From assembly GCA_035315685.1 (NCBI GenBank), contig DATFXR010000467.1, positions 1-21,680 of the forward strand: a stretch of 21,680 nucleotides of DNA, in the 5' to 3' direction. This stretch comes from QHWK01 sp035315685 (GTDB lineage: Bacteria > Acidobacteriota > Vicinamibacteria > Vicinamibacterales > CAVVIG01). The notes beneath the pieces were generated by a model. That model was not told the origin of the DNA. It did not search any database and saw only the letters and a program-made list of their open reading frames with translations. The translations under genes were made by a program, and so were the position numbers. Shown here piece by piece: positions 1 through 7,172 of the stretch. Each line of letters begins with the position of its first letter. The stretch's first letter is position 1.

Positions 1-387
1 CAGCGGCGCCGCGGCCGTGACCTGCACCTTTTCCGAGAGCTGGCCGACTGCCATCTGCAGATCGACGCGCAGCCGTGCGGCGACCTGCACCTGCACGTTG
101 TCGACGAGTGCGATCGAGAACCCCTCCTTTTCCGACGACACGATGTAGAGGCCCGGCTTGACCGTCGTGAATTCGTAGGTGCCGTCGGCGTTGGTCGTTC
201 GCACAACCGAGACACCGGTCTCGACGCTGGTCAGCGTGACCTTGGCATCACGCACGATCCCACCCGACGTGTCGCGTACCGTGCCGACGACCGACGCGGT
301 GTCGAACTGCGCCGACGCGCGGGGGAGTCCAATGACGAGTACGCCAAGCAGCACGAGCAGGCTGGCGCGCACCAGTGACAACTGCAT
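1..387 (-). CDS. TonB-dependent receptor, Oar/carboxypeptidase-regulatory-like (N-terminal fragment)
   Basis: Only the first 129 codons are in the window and the frame stays open to the left edge. The protein starts with a signal peptide (residues 1 to about 26, ending RASAQ). A carboxypeptidase-regulatory-like beta-sandwich follows (about 30-112), with the typical SVVGTVRDTSGG opening, a TNADGTYEF turn and a VKPGLYIV strand. VQVTAAAPL then marks the approach to a plug domain. This layout is the N-terminus of the large Oar-like outer-membrane receptors common in Acidobacteriota, which import substrates by TonB-driven transport. The plug and barrel lie outside the window, so the substrate cannot be named. 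The ATG at 387 is supported by a GGAGG at 396-400, eight bases upstream. It is transcribed divergently from the porin-pst cluster. Family call is confident; an adhesin-like role is also possible. Confidence 0.85.
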   Translation of the reverse strand, partial: MQLSLVRASLLVLLGVLVIGLPRASAQFDTASVVGTVRDTSGGIVRDAKVTLTSVETGVSVVRTTNADGTYEFTTVKPGLYIVSSEKEGFSIALVDNVQVQVAARLRVDLQMAVGQLSEKVQVTAAAPL

Positions 388-411
388 CTCGATGACCTCC
401 AAGCGGGGCTG

Positions 412-417
412 ATTGTA
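412..417 (-). promoter_or_regulatory. Candidate -10 element for the TonB receptor gene
   Basis: On the minus strand this reads TACAAT, five of six matches to the bacterial -10 consensus, 24 bases upstream of the receptor ATG. The -35 position is poor (CCTAGC at a 17-base spacer). The predicted leader is short but leaves room for the GGAGG ribosome site. Judged by eye only. Confidence 0.3.
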
Positions 418-652
418 GTCGAGCGTCGAGTGATGCTAGGGACGTGAGATGACGACGCCGTGAAGCCAGCCGGTTCGCGTCGCGGCTGGCAGTAGAGCGG
501 CGATCGGTGCGGGCAGTCGATCAAGCGGCCGAGCCTCCGTCTGCGCTCGAGCCGGGGCCTCGCACGTTGTGTCCTGGAAGTAACGCGGAATTTACATTTC
601 CGAAACTCGAGCGAGACCCTTTTCGCGAGTGGTCAGGCTATCGTCAGCCGAT

Positions 653-1825
653 ATGCGACCACGCATCGCCGTCGTCGTGCTCTTCTGTTCGTTCGCGTTC
701 GTTCGATTCGCTTCAGCGCAGGTCACTCCTGCAGCCGGCTACACACCGCCCGACGACACACCGCAGATCCGGGTTGGTGTGACGCTCTACCCGACATTTA
801 CGGTTCAGACCGACCCGAAAATCACCGACGCCGAGGGGAACTCCGTCGATCGGAGCGTGTTCGACGTCACGCGCGCCTACATCAACATCACCGGCCAGAT
901 CTCGCACTTGATCGCCTTCCGCATCACGCCCGATATCACGCGGCAAAGCGGGATTGTCGCCAGCGGGCAGGTGACGAATGACAGCCTGGTCTACCGCATC
1001 AAGTACGCCTACGCGCAGTTCAATCTCGACGACTGGATGACACGCGGCTCTTGGGTGCGGCTCGGTATCCAGCAGACGCCATGGGTGGACTTCGACGAAG
1101 GCATCTACCGCTATCGGTTCCAGGGGACGACGTTCGTCGAGCGCCAGCCGCTGCTGACGACGTTCACCTCGTCGGACGGCGGCGTCTCGTTCCACTACAA
1201 CCTGCCCGAGAACTACGGCGACGTTCACATCGGCGTCTACAACGGCGAGAACTATCAGCGCGTCGAGTTGAACAACGAGAAAGGGTTGGAACTGCGAGCC
1301 ACGGTCCGGCCGTTCGCCTCTGCGTCGACGCCGCCGATCCTCCGCGGCGTGCGCGGGCACTTCGTCTATTACGATGACAACTACGCCGCCGGAGACGAGC
1401 GTACCCGCCTGATGGGGAACGTGACGTTCGAACACAAGTTCCTGAACGCCGAATATGATTATCTGAAGGCGCACGACCAGGTGTTGAAGACGTCTCCCGA
1501 TGTCGAGAGCACCGGATGGGCATTCTGGGCGACCCCGAGATACCCGTGGGACAACGGCTCGTCCATCGAAGCGCTGCTGCGCTACGACCGTTTCACGCCG
1601 AACACGGCGACGGCGATCGCACCGGCATCGAGCGCGCCCACGCCGTTGACGCGGTACATCGACCAGCACCAGAACCGCACGATCGTCGGCGCGGCCTACT
1701 GGTTCCCGCATCAGGGCAACGTCAGCACCGCGATTCTGCTCGACTACGACGGCCAGCATTTCGACAACATCACGACGCCGGCGGCGGTCAAGACCGTTTC
1801 GATCCATGGCCTGGTCAACTTCTGA
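653..1825 (+). CDS. Outer-membrane porin, Porin_O_P-like (phosphate-selective type)
   Basis: A 390-residue outer-membrane beta-barrel protein. The ATG at 653 is chosen because it puts a normal signal peptide (residues 1 to about 23, ending FASAQ) at the very start; an in-frame GTG at 629 would add eight residues before it. The mature part shows alternating aromatic and polar strands (YRIKYAYAQFNL, HIGVYNGENY, WAFWATPRYPW) and ends in a strand with a terminal Phe (VSIHGLVNF), as barrel proteins inserted by the Bam machinery do. The pattern resembles the OprO/OprP phosphate-selective porins. It lies 14 bases upstream of pstS, so it probably supplies the outer-membrane step of phosphate uptake. 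Phosphate specificity is inferred from this neighbourhood; no arginine ladder can be proven from the sequence. No clear Pho box was found upstream. Confidence 0.8.
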   Translation: MRPRIAVVVLFCSFAFVRFASAQVTPAAGYTPPDDTPQIRVGVTLYPTFTVQTDPKITDAEGNSVDRSVFDVTRAYINITGQISHLIAFRITPDITRQSGIVASGQVTNDSLVYRIKYAYAQFNLDDWMTRGSWVRLGIQQTPWVDFDEGIYRYRFQGTTFVERQPLLTTFTSSDGGVSFHYNLPENYGDVHIGVYNGENYQRVELNNEKGLELRATVRPFASASTPPILRGVRGHFVYYDDNYAAGDERTRLMGNVTFEHKFLNAEYDYLKAHDQVLKTSPDVESTGWAFWATPRYPWDNGSSIEALLRYDRFTPNTATAIAPASSAPTPLTRYIDQHQNRTIVGAAYWFPHQGNVSTAILLDYDGQHFDNITTPAAVKTVSIHGLVNF

Positions 1826-1839
1826 GGGGAGTTCATCCC

Positions 1840-2868
1840 ATGACACACATGCACAAAGCGGCGGCCACCTGCGCTGGCGTCGCCCTGCTGGTCGCAGGCG
1901 CGGCGGCGCAGACGGTCCAGATCAACGGCGCCGGCGCGACGTTTCCGAACCCGATTTACTCGAAGTGGTTCGACGAGTACGGCAAGTTGCACCCCAACGT
2001 GCGCATCAACTACCAGTCGGTCGGCTCCGGCGCCGGCATCCGTCAGATTCAGGCGCAGACCGTGTTCTTCGGCGCCACCGACGGTCCGATGACGAACGAG
2101 CAGCTGCAGGGGTCACCCGGGAAGATCCTGCACTTCCCGACGGTCCTCGGCGCGGTGGTGCCGGTCTACAACATCCCGAACGTGAACGCTGAACTGAAGT
2201 TCAGTGGCCAGGTGCTTGCCGACGTCTTCCTCGGCAAGGTCACGAAGTGGAACGACCCCGCGATCGCGAAGCTGAATCCGGACGTCAAGCTGCCGGGCGA
2301 TGACATCACCGTCGTGCATCGATCCGACAGCTCCGGAACCACCTACATCTGGGTGGACTTCCTGTCGAAGACGTCGCCCGAATTCCTGAAGAAGGTCGGC
2401 GTCAACACCGCCGTGAACTGGCCGACCGGCGTCGGCGGCAAAGGCAACGAGGGGGTGAGCGGGCTGGTGCGGCAGACTCCGGGATCGCTCGGCTACGTCG
2501 AGCTGATTTACGCGCTGCAGAACAAGATCAGCTACGGCAGCGTGCAGAACATGGGCGGTGAATTCGTCAAGGCCTCGGTCGCGGCAGTGACGGCGGCGGC
2601 GAACGAGGCGGCGTCGAAGATGCCTGCCGACTTCCGGGTCTCGATCACCAACGCGCCCGGAAAGGGCGTGTATCCGATCTCGTCGTTCACCTGGCTGCTC
2701 CTCTACGAGAGCCCAAAGGACAAGGCGCAGGCGAAGGCGATGGTCGATTTCGTGAAGTGGGCGCTGACCGACGGCCAGAAGTACTGCGCCGATCTCGGCT
2801 ACGCACCGCTGCCTGAAAACGTCGTCAAGCTCGAGATGGCCGTGCTGGAGAAGGTGAAGGTCTCATAG
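1840..2868 (+). CDS. pstS: Phosphate ABC transporter, periplasmic phosphate-binding protein PstS
   Basis: A 342-residue periplasmic solute-binding protein that captures inorganic phosphate for the PstCAB importer. A signal peptide covers about residues 1-24 (ending GAAAQ), with no lipobox Cys at the cleavage site. PstS hallmarks are the opening INGAGATFPNPIYSKW, the NYQSVGSGAGIRQI phosphate-loop segment, FFGATDGPM, the central HRSDSSGTTYIW ligand loop, and PTGVGGKGNEGVSG. Length is normal for the family. The start at 1840 is 14 bases after the porin stop, with a GAGGGGAG ribosome site just upstream; the frame is open further up (to 1516), but that extension would lie inside the porin gene. 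It is 21 bases from pstC, so the cluster is one operon. Confidence 0.96.
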   Translation: MTHMHKAAATCAGVALLVAGAAAQTVQINGAGATFPNPIYSKWFDEYGKLHPNVRINYQSVGSGAGIRQIQAQTVFFGATDGPMTNEQLQGSPGKILHFPTVLGAVVPVYNIPNVNAELKFSGQVLADVFLGKVTKWNDPAIAKLNPDVKLPGDDITVVHRSDSSGTTYIWVDFLSKTSPEFLKKVGVNTAVNWPTGVGGKGNEGVSGLVRQTPGSLGYVELIYALQNKISYGSVQNMGGEFVKASVAAVTAAANEAASKMPADFRVSITNAPGKGVYPISSFTWLLLYESPKDKAQAKAMVDFVKWALTDGQKYCADLGYAPLPENVVKLEMAVLEKVKVS

Positions 2869-2889
2869 CGGTCCGGCACGAAACGCGAC

Positions 2890-3837
2890 ATGACACGCAA
2901 GGATCTGGGCTTCAGGATCGCGACCGGCATCTTTGGCGCCGTTCTCGTACTGATCGTCGCCTCGATCGGCTACGAGCTGGTGCGACAGTCGATGTTGTCG
3001 ATTCAGAAGTTCGGCCTGTCCTTCTGGCGTACCGAAATCTGGGACCCGGTCGCGGGAGAGTTCGGCGCGCTCCCGTTCATCTGGGGGACGCTGTACTCGT
3101 CGATCGTCGCGCTGCTGATCGCGACGCCGATTGCGCTCGGCATCGCGGTGTTCATCTCGGAGCTCTGTCCCGGATGGCTGCGGCAGCCGCTCGTGTTCCT
3201 CACCGAGCTGCTGGCAGCCATCCCGTCGATCGTCTACGGCCTGTGGGGCATCTTCGTGCTCGTGCCGGCGATTCGCGCGCTCGAAGTGTCGATGCCAGCG
3301 GTCCTCCGCCGGCTGCCCATTTTCAGTGGCCCGCCGCTTGGCGTCGGCATGCTGTCGGCCGCCGTGATCCTGGCGGTGATGGTGATTCCGTTCACCTCCT
3401 CGGTCTCGCGCGAGGTCCTGAAGTCGGTGCCGCCGGCGCAGCGTGAAGCGGCCTACGCGCTCGGCGCGACCCGGTTCGAGGCGATCCGCGCCGCGCTCTT
3501 CTACGCGCGCACTGGCATCGTCGGCGCCATCATGCTCGGCTTTGGCCGCGCGCTCGGCGAGACGATGGCGGTAACGATGGTGATCGGGAACAACCCGAGG
3601 GTATCGCTGTCGCTGTTCGCGCCGCAGTACACGATGGCCGCGGTCATCGCCAACGAGTTCACCGAAGCGGCCGACGATCTGTACCTCGCGGCGCTGGTCG
3701 AGATCGGGCTCGTCCTGTTCATCATCACGCTCACCGTGAACTCGCTGTCGCGATTGCTGATCTGGTCGATGACGCGAAGCGCGACGGCGGTCGCCGCCTC
3801 CGAGCCGACCCCGGAACCCGCCGCGGAGCCGGCATGA
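2890..3837 (+). CDS. pstC: Phosphate ABC transporter permease PstC
   Basis: A 315-residue inner-membrane permease that forms half of the phosphate translocation channel with PstA. About six membrane helices are visible, beginning with residues 10-30 (ATGIFGAVLVLIVASIGYEL). The cytoplasmic coupling loop EAAYALGATRFEAIRAALF, followed by ALGETMAVTMVIGN, is the EAA motif region that contacts the ATPase. The N-terminal LPFIWGTLYSSIVALLIATP is typical of PstC. The C-terminus carries a short Pro/Glu/Ala-rich tail (SEPTPEPAAEPA) that looks cytoplasmic and non-conserved. Its stop overlaps the pstA start as ATGA, so the two are translationally coupled. Confidence 0.95.
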   Translation: MTRKDLGFRIATGIFGAVLVLIVASIGYELVRQSMLSIQKFGLSFWRTEIWDPVAGEFGALPFIWGTLYSSIVALLIATPIALGIAVFISELCPGWLRQPLVFLTELLAAIPSIVYGLWGIFVLVPAIRALEVSMPAVLRRLPIFSGPPLGVGMLSAAVILAVMVIPFTSSVSREVLKSVPPAQREAAYALGATRFEAIRAALFYARTGIVGAIMLGFGRALGETMAVTMVIGNNPRVSLSLFAPQYTMAAVIANEFTEAADDLYLAALVEIGLVLFIITLTVNSLSRLLIWSMTRSATAVAASEPTPEPAAEPA

Positions 3838-4715
3838 CCGCCGCCGAAGACACCCGCGTCGGCGGCGTCTCGGTCATGTGGCGCAAGGCGCTGTCGTCCG
3901 CGTTCGTCGCCTTCTGCGCGGTGTCCGTCCTGATCGCGCTGGTGCCGCTGTTCTTCGTGGCGTTCTTCGTGGTCACGCAGGGTCTGAACTCGCTCAATGC
4001 CGCGTTCTTCACGCAGATGCCGAAGCCGGTGGGCGAGATCGGCGGCGGCATGGCCAACGCGATCGTCGGCACGCTGATCGTCAGCGGGCTGGCGGCGCTG
4101 ATGGCGGTACCGATCGGCATTGTCAGCGGCGTCTACATGTCGGAGTACAGCGGTACCCGCTTCGCGTCGCTGGTCCGCTTCGCCGCCGACACGCTGAACG
4201 GCGTGCCGTCGATCGTCGTCGGCGTCTTCGCGTACGGCGTCGCGGTGCTGCCATTCAAACAGTTCAGCGCGTTTGCCGGCGGCTTCGCGCTTGGCGTGAT
4301 GATGATTCCAATCATCGCGCGGACGACCGAGGAACTGCTGCTGCTGGTTCCGGGATCGATGCGCGAAGGTGCGCTCGCGCTCGGCGCCACGCGCGCCCGC
4401 GCCGTGTTCTCGGTCGTCGTCCCCGCGGCGCTGCCCGGAATCGTGACCGGTGTCGTCCTCGCGCTGGCGCGCATCGCTGGCGAGACCGCGCCGCTGCTGT
4501 TCACGTCGTTCAACAACCGGTTCTTCAACACCGATCTCCGGCAGCCGATCGCCACGCTCACGGTGCAGGTCTTCACCTACGCCATCTCGCCGTACGACGA
4601 CTGGCATCGGCAGGCCTGGGCAGGCGCGCTCGTGCTCGTCACCATCGTGCTGATCTGCTCGCTGCTGGCCCGCGTTGCGACCCGCCGCCTCGAGCGCATG
4701 CACGCGCGCGGGTGA
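3834..4715 (+). CDS. pstA: Phosphate ABC transporter permease PstA
   Basis: A 293-residue inner-membrane permease, partner of PstC. Five or six helices are visible; the first spans about residues 20-45. Family segments include GGGMANAIVGTLIVSGLAAL, GIVSGVYMSEY, LNGVPSIVVGVFAYG, and the ATPase-coupling EAA loop REGALALGATRARAVFSVV followed by ARIAGETAPLLFTSF. It starts inside the last codon of pstC (ATGA overlap). Normally pstB (ATPase) and often phoU follow, but here the next sequence is non-coding and then an unrelated gene. The ATPase must be encoded elsewhere or the transporter is incomplete. Confidence 0.95.
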   Translation: MTAAEDTRVGGVSVMWRKALSSAFVAFCAVSVLIALVPLFFVAFFVVTQGLNSLNAAFFTQMPKPVGEIGGGMANAIVGTLIVSGLAALMAVPIGIVSGVYMSEYSGTRFASLVRFAADTLNGVPSIVVGVFAYGVAVLPFKQFSAFAGGFALGVMMIPIIARTTEELLLLVPGSMREGALALGATRARAVFSVVVPAALPGIVTGVVLALARIAGETAPLLFTSFNNRFFNTDLRQPIATLTVQVFTYAISPYDDWHRQAWAGALVLVTIVLICSLLARVATRRLERMHARG

Positions 4716-4760
4716 ATCGTGCTGGGGGAACTGGGCCTCGGGGCTCGGTTGCGTGATTTG

Positions 4761-4777
4761 GGGCTGGTGACCGGCCC
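4761..4777 (+). terminator. Hairpin downstream of pstA (weak terminator candidate)
   Basis: GGGCTGG-TGA-CCGGCCC can form a seven-base-pair stem (one G-U pair) with a three-base loop, 45 bases after the pstA stop. No T-run follows, so it does not match a classical intrinsic terminator. It may end or attenuate the pst transcript or be chance in a GC-rich sequence. Confidence 0.3.
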
Positions 4778-4814
4778 AATCCGACCGCGCCCGGTAACCC
4801 TCTACTAATCCCCA

Positions 4815-4833
4815 GGTTCCGAGTCCGGAAACC
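4815..4833. repeat. Imperfect inverted repeat next to the heptamer tract
   Basis: GGTTCCG-AGTC-CGGAAACC forms a stem of seven pairs with one bulged A and a four-base loop. It sits a few bases before the heptamer tract at 4845-4886 and may be part of the same dispersed element. Confidence 0.4.
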
Positions 4834-4844
4834 GAAGGCCCGAA

Positions 4845-4886
4845 TTCCAACTTCCAACTCCCAACTCCCAATTCACGAATCCCCGG
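4845..4886. repeat. Heptamer tandem repeat tract (TTCCAAC/TCCCAAC family)
   Basis: Six consecutive seven-base units can be read: TTCCAAC, TTCCAAC, TCCCAAC, TCCCAAT, TCACGAA, TCCCCGG. The first four differ by one or two bases and the last two decay. It lies in the 292-base gap between pstA and the DsrE-like gene. On the minus strand it translates as repeated ELGVGSW-like words, a kind of low-complexity translation I recognise from intergenic repeats in other genomes. It is not coding. Period and unit resemble the short tandemly repeated repetitive sequences of some bacteria; mechanism unknown. Confidence 0.8.
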
Positions 4887-4994
4887 TGTCGGGTTCCCCC
4901 GGCCGTTTTCGATATCTCGAGTGAGGGGCAGCTCAGAGGCCGCTCGAAAGATTTCGGCGGGTCGCTGCCTACACCTGAAGGACGAAATCGTAAG

Positions 4995-5000
4995 AAGGAG
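4995..5000 (+). promoter_or_regulatory. Ribosome binding site that fixes a GTG start
   Basis: AAGGAG lies seven bases before the GTG at 5008. It decides between this start and the longer open frame that begins at 4921, whose extra 29 codons precede the Tat signal and would bury it. Confidence 0.7.
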
Positions 5001-5007
5001 TGTGTCT

Positions 5008-5727
5008 GTGCATTCAGAAGCAACGACCCATCGGCGGACGTTCCTCGGGCGGATGGTCGGCGCGGCGGCCGCCGCGGGGCTGTCGATCGTCGGCACGCGG
5101 GCGGCGGCTGCCGAGGCCGTCACCGACGCCTCGGACAACTGGATTCAGGAGGTGAAGGGCACGCACCGGACCTTGTTCGATTTTCCGCAGCACAAGAACG
5201 GCTTTCCGCTGCTGCACATTCTGAATTACCTGAACACGTATGCGACGGCGTACAAGACGCAGCCGGGGCAGGTGGGCGCCGTGGGGACGTTCTACAGCGC
5301 CGGCGCGCAGGCGAGCATCCCGCTGGCGTTCAACGACGCCATCTGGGCGAAGTACGAGCTCGGCGCCTACTTGGGACTCAAGGATGCGGACGGCAAGCCG
5401 TACACGCGTAACGTCTTCAACAAGCCGACGCCGAACGATCTGCACCTGCTGTTGAAGGCAGCCGACCTGCCGATGATTCCGGCCCTCTCCGAGGCGATGC
5501 CGGCGATCGGCATCGAGAGCCTGCAGAAGATGGGCACGAAGTTCATCCTGTGCAACAACGCGCTCGGCATCTGGGTGCTGGAGCTCGAGGCCCGAGGCAA
5601 GGGGAAGGCGGCGGACATCGACAAGGAACTGCGCGCCAACCTGCTGCCCGGCGTGACGATCGTGCCGGCCATGGTCATCGCGATCGACAAAGCACAGGAG
5701 GCCGGCATCAAGTACAACCGGCAGTAA
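5008..5727 (+). CDS. Tat-exported DsrE-like protein
   Basis: A 239-residue protein starting at GTG 5008. Residues 8-36 are a twin-arginine signal: HRRTFLGR, then a hydrophobic Ala/Gly-rich core and a cleavage region near TRAAAAEA. It should therefore be exported folded to the periplasm. The mature part has an alternating beta/alpha pattern. It includes a fold segment like DsrE/DsrF proteins, GTKFILCNNALGIW around residues 176-189 with a single conserved-looking Cys182, followed by LLPGVTIVPAMVIAIDKAQ. DsrE-family proteins handle sulfur or act as small alpha/beta scaffolds; the substrate here is unknown. Length is greater than a lone DsrE domain because of an N-terminal region of about 100 residues. 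It is not obviously linked to the pst genes, being separated by repeats. The fold call is by pattern recognition only. Confidence 0.6.
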   Translation: MHSEATTHRRTFLGRMVGAAAAAGLSIVGTRAAAAEAVTDASDNWIQEVKGTHRTLFDFPQHKNGFPLLHILNYLNTYATAYKTQPGQVGAVGTFYSAGAQASIPLAFNDAIWAKYELGAYLGLKDADGKPYTRNVFNKPTPNDLHLLLKAADLPMIPALSEAMPAIGIESLQKMGTKFILCNNALGIWVLELEARGKGKAADIDKELRANLLPGVTIVPAMVIAIDKAQEAGIKYNRQ

Positions 5728-5742
5728 CGGGAGAAAAGCAAC

Positions 5743-5767
5743 CGCAGAGCGCGCAGAGCACGCAGAG
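5743..5767. repeat. Nine-base-period CGCAGAG repeat, three copies
   Basis: CGCAGAG recurs at 5743, 5752 and 5761, exactly nine bases apart, with two variable bases between copies. An inverted copy, CTCTGCG, lies at 5802-5808. The tract occupies the gap between two convergent genes and has no coding signal. Confidence 0.8.
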
Positions 5768-5807
5768 TCTTCTTTACCTGTCACCAAGACGGAAAAAGAG
5801 GCTCTGC
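5762..5807. terminator. Imperfect hairpin between convergent genes (possible bidirectional terminator)
   Basis: The arm at 5762-5775 (GCAGAGTCTTCTTT) pairs with 5794-5807 (AAAAGAGGCTCTGC) at about 11 of 14 positions, with an 18-base loop. The left arm ends in a T-run and the right arm begins with an A-run, so either strand shows a stem with U-rich ends. Placed 35 bases after the DsrE-like stop and about 80 bases beyond the TolC stop, it could terminate both transcripts. It also shares sequence with the CGCAGAG repeats. Confidence 0.45.
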
Positions 5808-5866
5808 GCTCGGCGTGATCGTAGTCGACGAGACACCGTGAGTGTCCCGTTCGTTCGTGACCTATT

Positions 5867-5887
5867 AGCCATCAGCCATCAGCCATC
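5867..5887. repeat. AGCCATC heptamer, three perfect copies
   Basis: AGCCATC is repeated exactly three times at 5867, 5874 and 5881. The last copy overlaps the stop codon (5886-5888) of the TolC-like gene on the minus strand. It is unrelated in sequence to the other two repeat tracts in this region but has the same seven-base period as the one at 4845. Confidence 0.85.
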
Positions 5888-7172
5888 ACTTGCGCGCGCC
5901 CGTGGCAAAGCCGAGGGTGGCGACCTGCACCTGATAGTCGTAGCGCGCCGAGGCTGCGTCGAACTGCGCCTGTGTTTCGGCGAGCTGCGCCTGATTCAAC
6001 TCCACGATCGAGCTGAGCCCGAGATTGTAGCGAGCCTGCGCGAGGTCGAGCGCCTGCCGCGCCTGGTCCAGCAGCTGCGTGGTCAGATCGATTCGCTGGA
6101 AGGCGGTCCGCGCATTCAGCCACGCGGTCTGGACGTCGCGGCGGATCCGGTTCTCGAGGTCGCGGACGCGCTGGTCCTGGGCCTGCGCGCGCGCGAACGC
6201 CTCGGCAGCGCGCGCCTGGAAGAGGTTGCCGTTCAGCAGCGGCACATTGACGTTGACACCGACCGCGGCGTAGTGGTCGTTGATGCCAGGCTGATAGTAG
6301 GGCAGCATGCCGATCGCGCCGGAGACGGTGATCGACGGCCGCGCGAGGCCCGACTCCGCCGACGCGAACGACGTTGCCGACTCCGCGCTCAGCCTCGCCG
6401 CCACCAGCTCCGGCCGCTGACGAAACGCGTCGGCGACCAGCGATCCGCTGTTGCCGGGCGGCGCCGGCGGCAGCGCCTCTTCCACCAGCTCGCGCGAGGG
6501 GGCGGACTCCACGCCGAGCGCCGCGGCGAGCACCGCGAACGCGTTGTCAGTGTCGGCTTGCGCCTGCACCAGCAGCAGCTGCGCGGTGGAGAGATTCACG
6601 CGCGCAAAGCTGACGTCGAGCCCCGAGCGCAGGTTGCCCTGGGCGAGCGCGTTGACCTGGTCGAACACCAGCTGCCGCGCGTCGACCGTGGCCTGCGCCA
6701 CCCGCTGAACTGCCTGTGCGCGCAGCGTGCCGAAGTAGGCGCGATCGACGTCGAGCAGCACCGACGCGCGCTGTCCCGTCACCGACTGCTCCTGCGCCTG
6801 CGCGTTGAACGACGAGCTCTCGACCAGCGACCGCGTGCGACCGAAGTCAGTGAGGAGCTGGCCGAAGCTGAAGCCGCCGGCGATCCGGTTGTAGATGATC
6901 GGGTTGTTCAACCCACCTGCCGCAATGCGGCTTCCTGTCTCGGCGTCGGCGCCACTGAAGCTGGCGACGACGGTGGGGAAGTAGGCGGCGCGCGCTTCGC
7001 GGATCGCCTGCGTCGCCGCCAGCGCGTTGAACTCGGCCGCGTGAATCTGGGGATGATTCTGCACCGCGGTCTGCTCGGCCTGCGAGAGCGTCAGCGGCGG
7101 AGAGGTCTGCGCCGACGCGGCGTGAGCAGCGGCGATGACCGCGATCGACGTGACGAGCGCTCGGACTCGCAT
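5886..7172 (-). CDS. TolC-family outer-membrane efflux channel
   Basis: A 428-residue outer-membrane channel that completes the tripartite RND pump. A signal peptide covers about residues 1-22 (ending HAASAQ), followed by LTLSQAEQTAVQNHPQI, the usual start of the first OEP domain. Two homologous OEP repeats of long helices and short barrel strands follow. The second carries GVNVNVPLLNGN and ends in a helix with ARYNLGLSSIVELNQAQL. The frame is open upstream to 7403, but that part would lie inside the permease gene. The ATG at 7172 overlaps the permease stop (TGATG), with a GAGG a few bases before it. It is last in the efflux operon. Substrate unknown. Confidence 0.93.
   Translation of the reverse strand: MRVRALVTSIAVIAAAHAASAQTSPPLTLSQAEQTAVQNHPQIHAAEFNALAATQAIREARAAYFPTVVASFSGADAETGSRIAAGGLNNPIIYNRIAGGFSFGQLLTDFGRTRSLVESSSFNAQAQEQSVTGQRASVLLDVDRAYFGTLRAQAVQRVAQATVDARQLVFDQVNALAQGNLRSGLDVSFARVNLSTAQLLLVQAQADTDNAFAVLAAALGVESAPSRELVEEALPPAPPGNSGSLVADAFRQRPELVAARLSAESATSFASAESGLARPSITVSGAIGMLPYYQPGINDHYAAVGVNVNVPLLNGNLFQARAAEAFARAQAQDQRVRDLENRIRRDVQTAWLNARTAFQRIDLTTQLLDQARQALDLAQARYNLGLSSIVELNQAQLAETQAQFDAASARYDYQVQVATLGFATGARK

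Noticed and set aside
388..652. Pho box upstream of the porin-pst cluster
   Set aside because: I looked for paired CTGTCAT-like sites in the divergent gap and found none close enough to call.
1516..1839. N-terminal extension of pstS back to 1516
   Set aside because: It would lie inside the porin gene and precede the signal peptide; ATG 1840 with a ribosome site is sufficient.
713..1846. Minus-strand 377-aa frame opposite the porin gene
   Set aside because: It is antisense to a well-supported porin with signal peptide and barrel pattern; the composition is Arg/Val-rich as expected of a GC-rich shadow frame.
3501..5138. Minus-strand 545-aa frame spanning pstC, pstA and the repeat gap
   Set aside because: Most of it is antisense to pstC and pstA. 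The part with ELGVGSW-like words is only the heptamer repeat translated.
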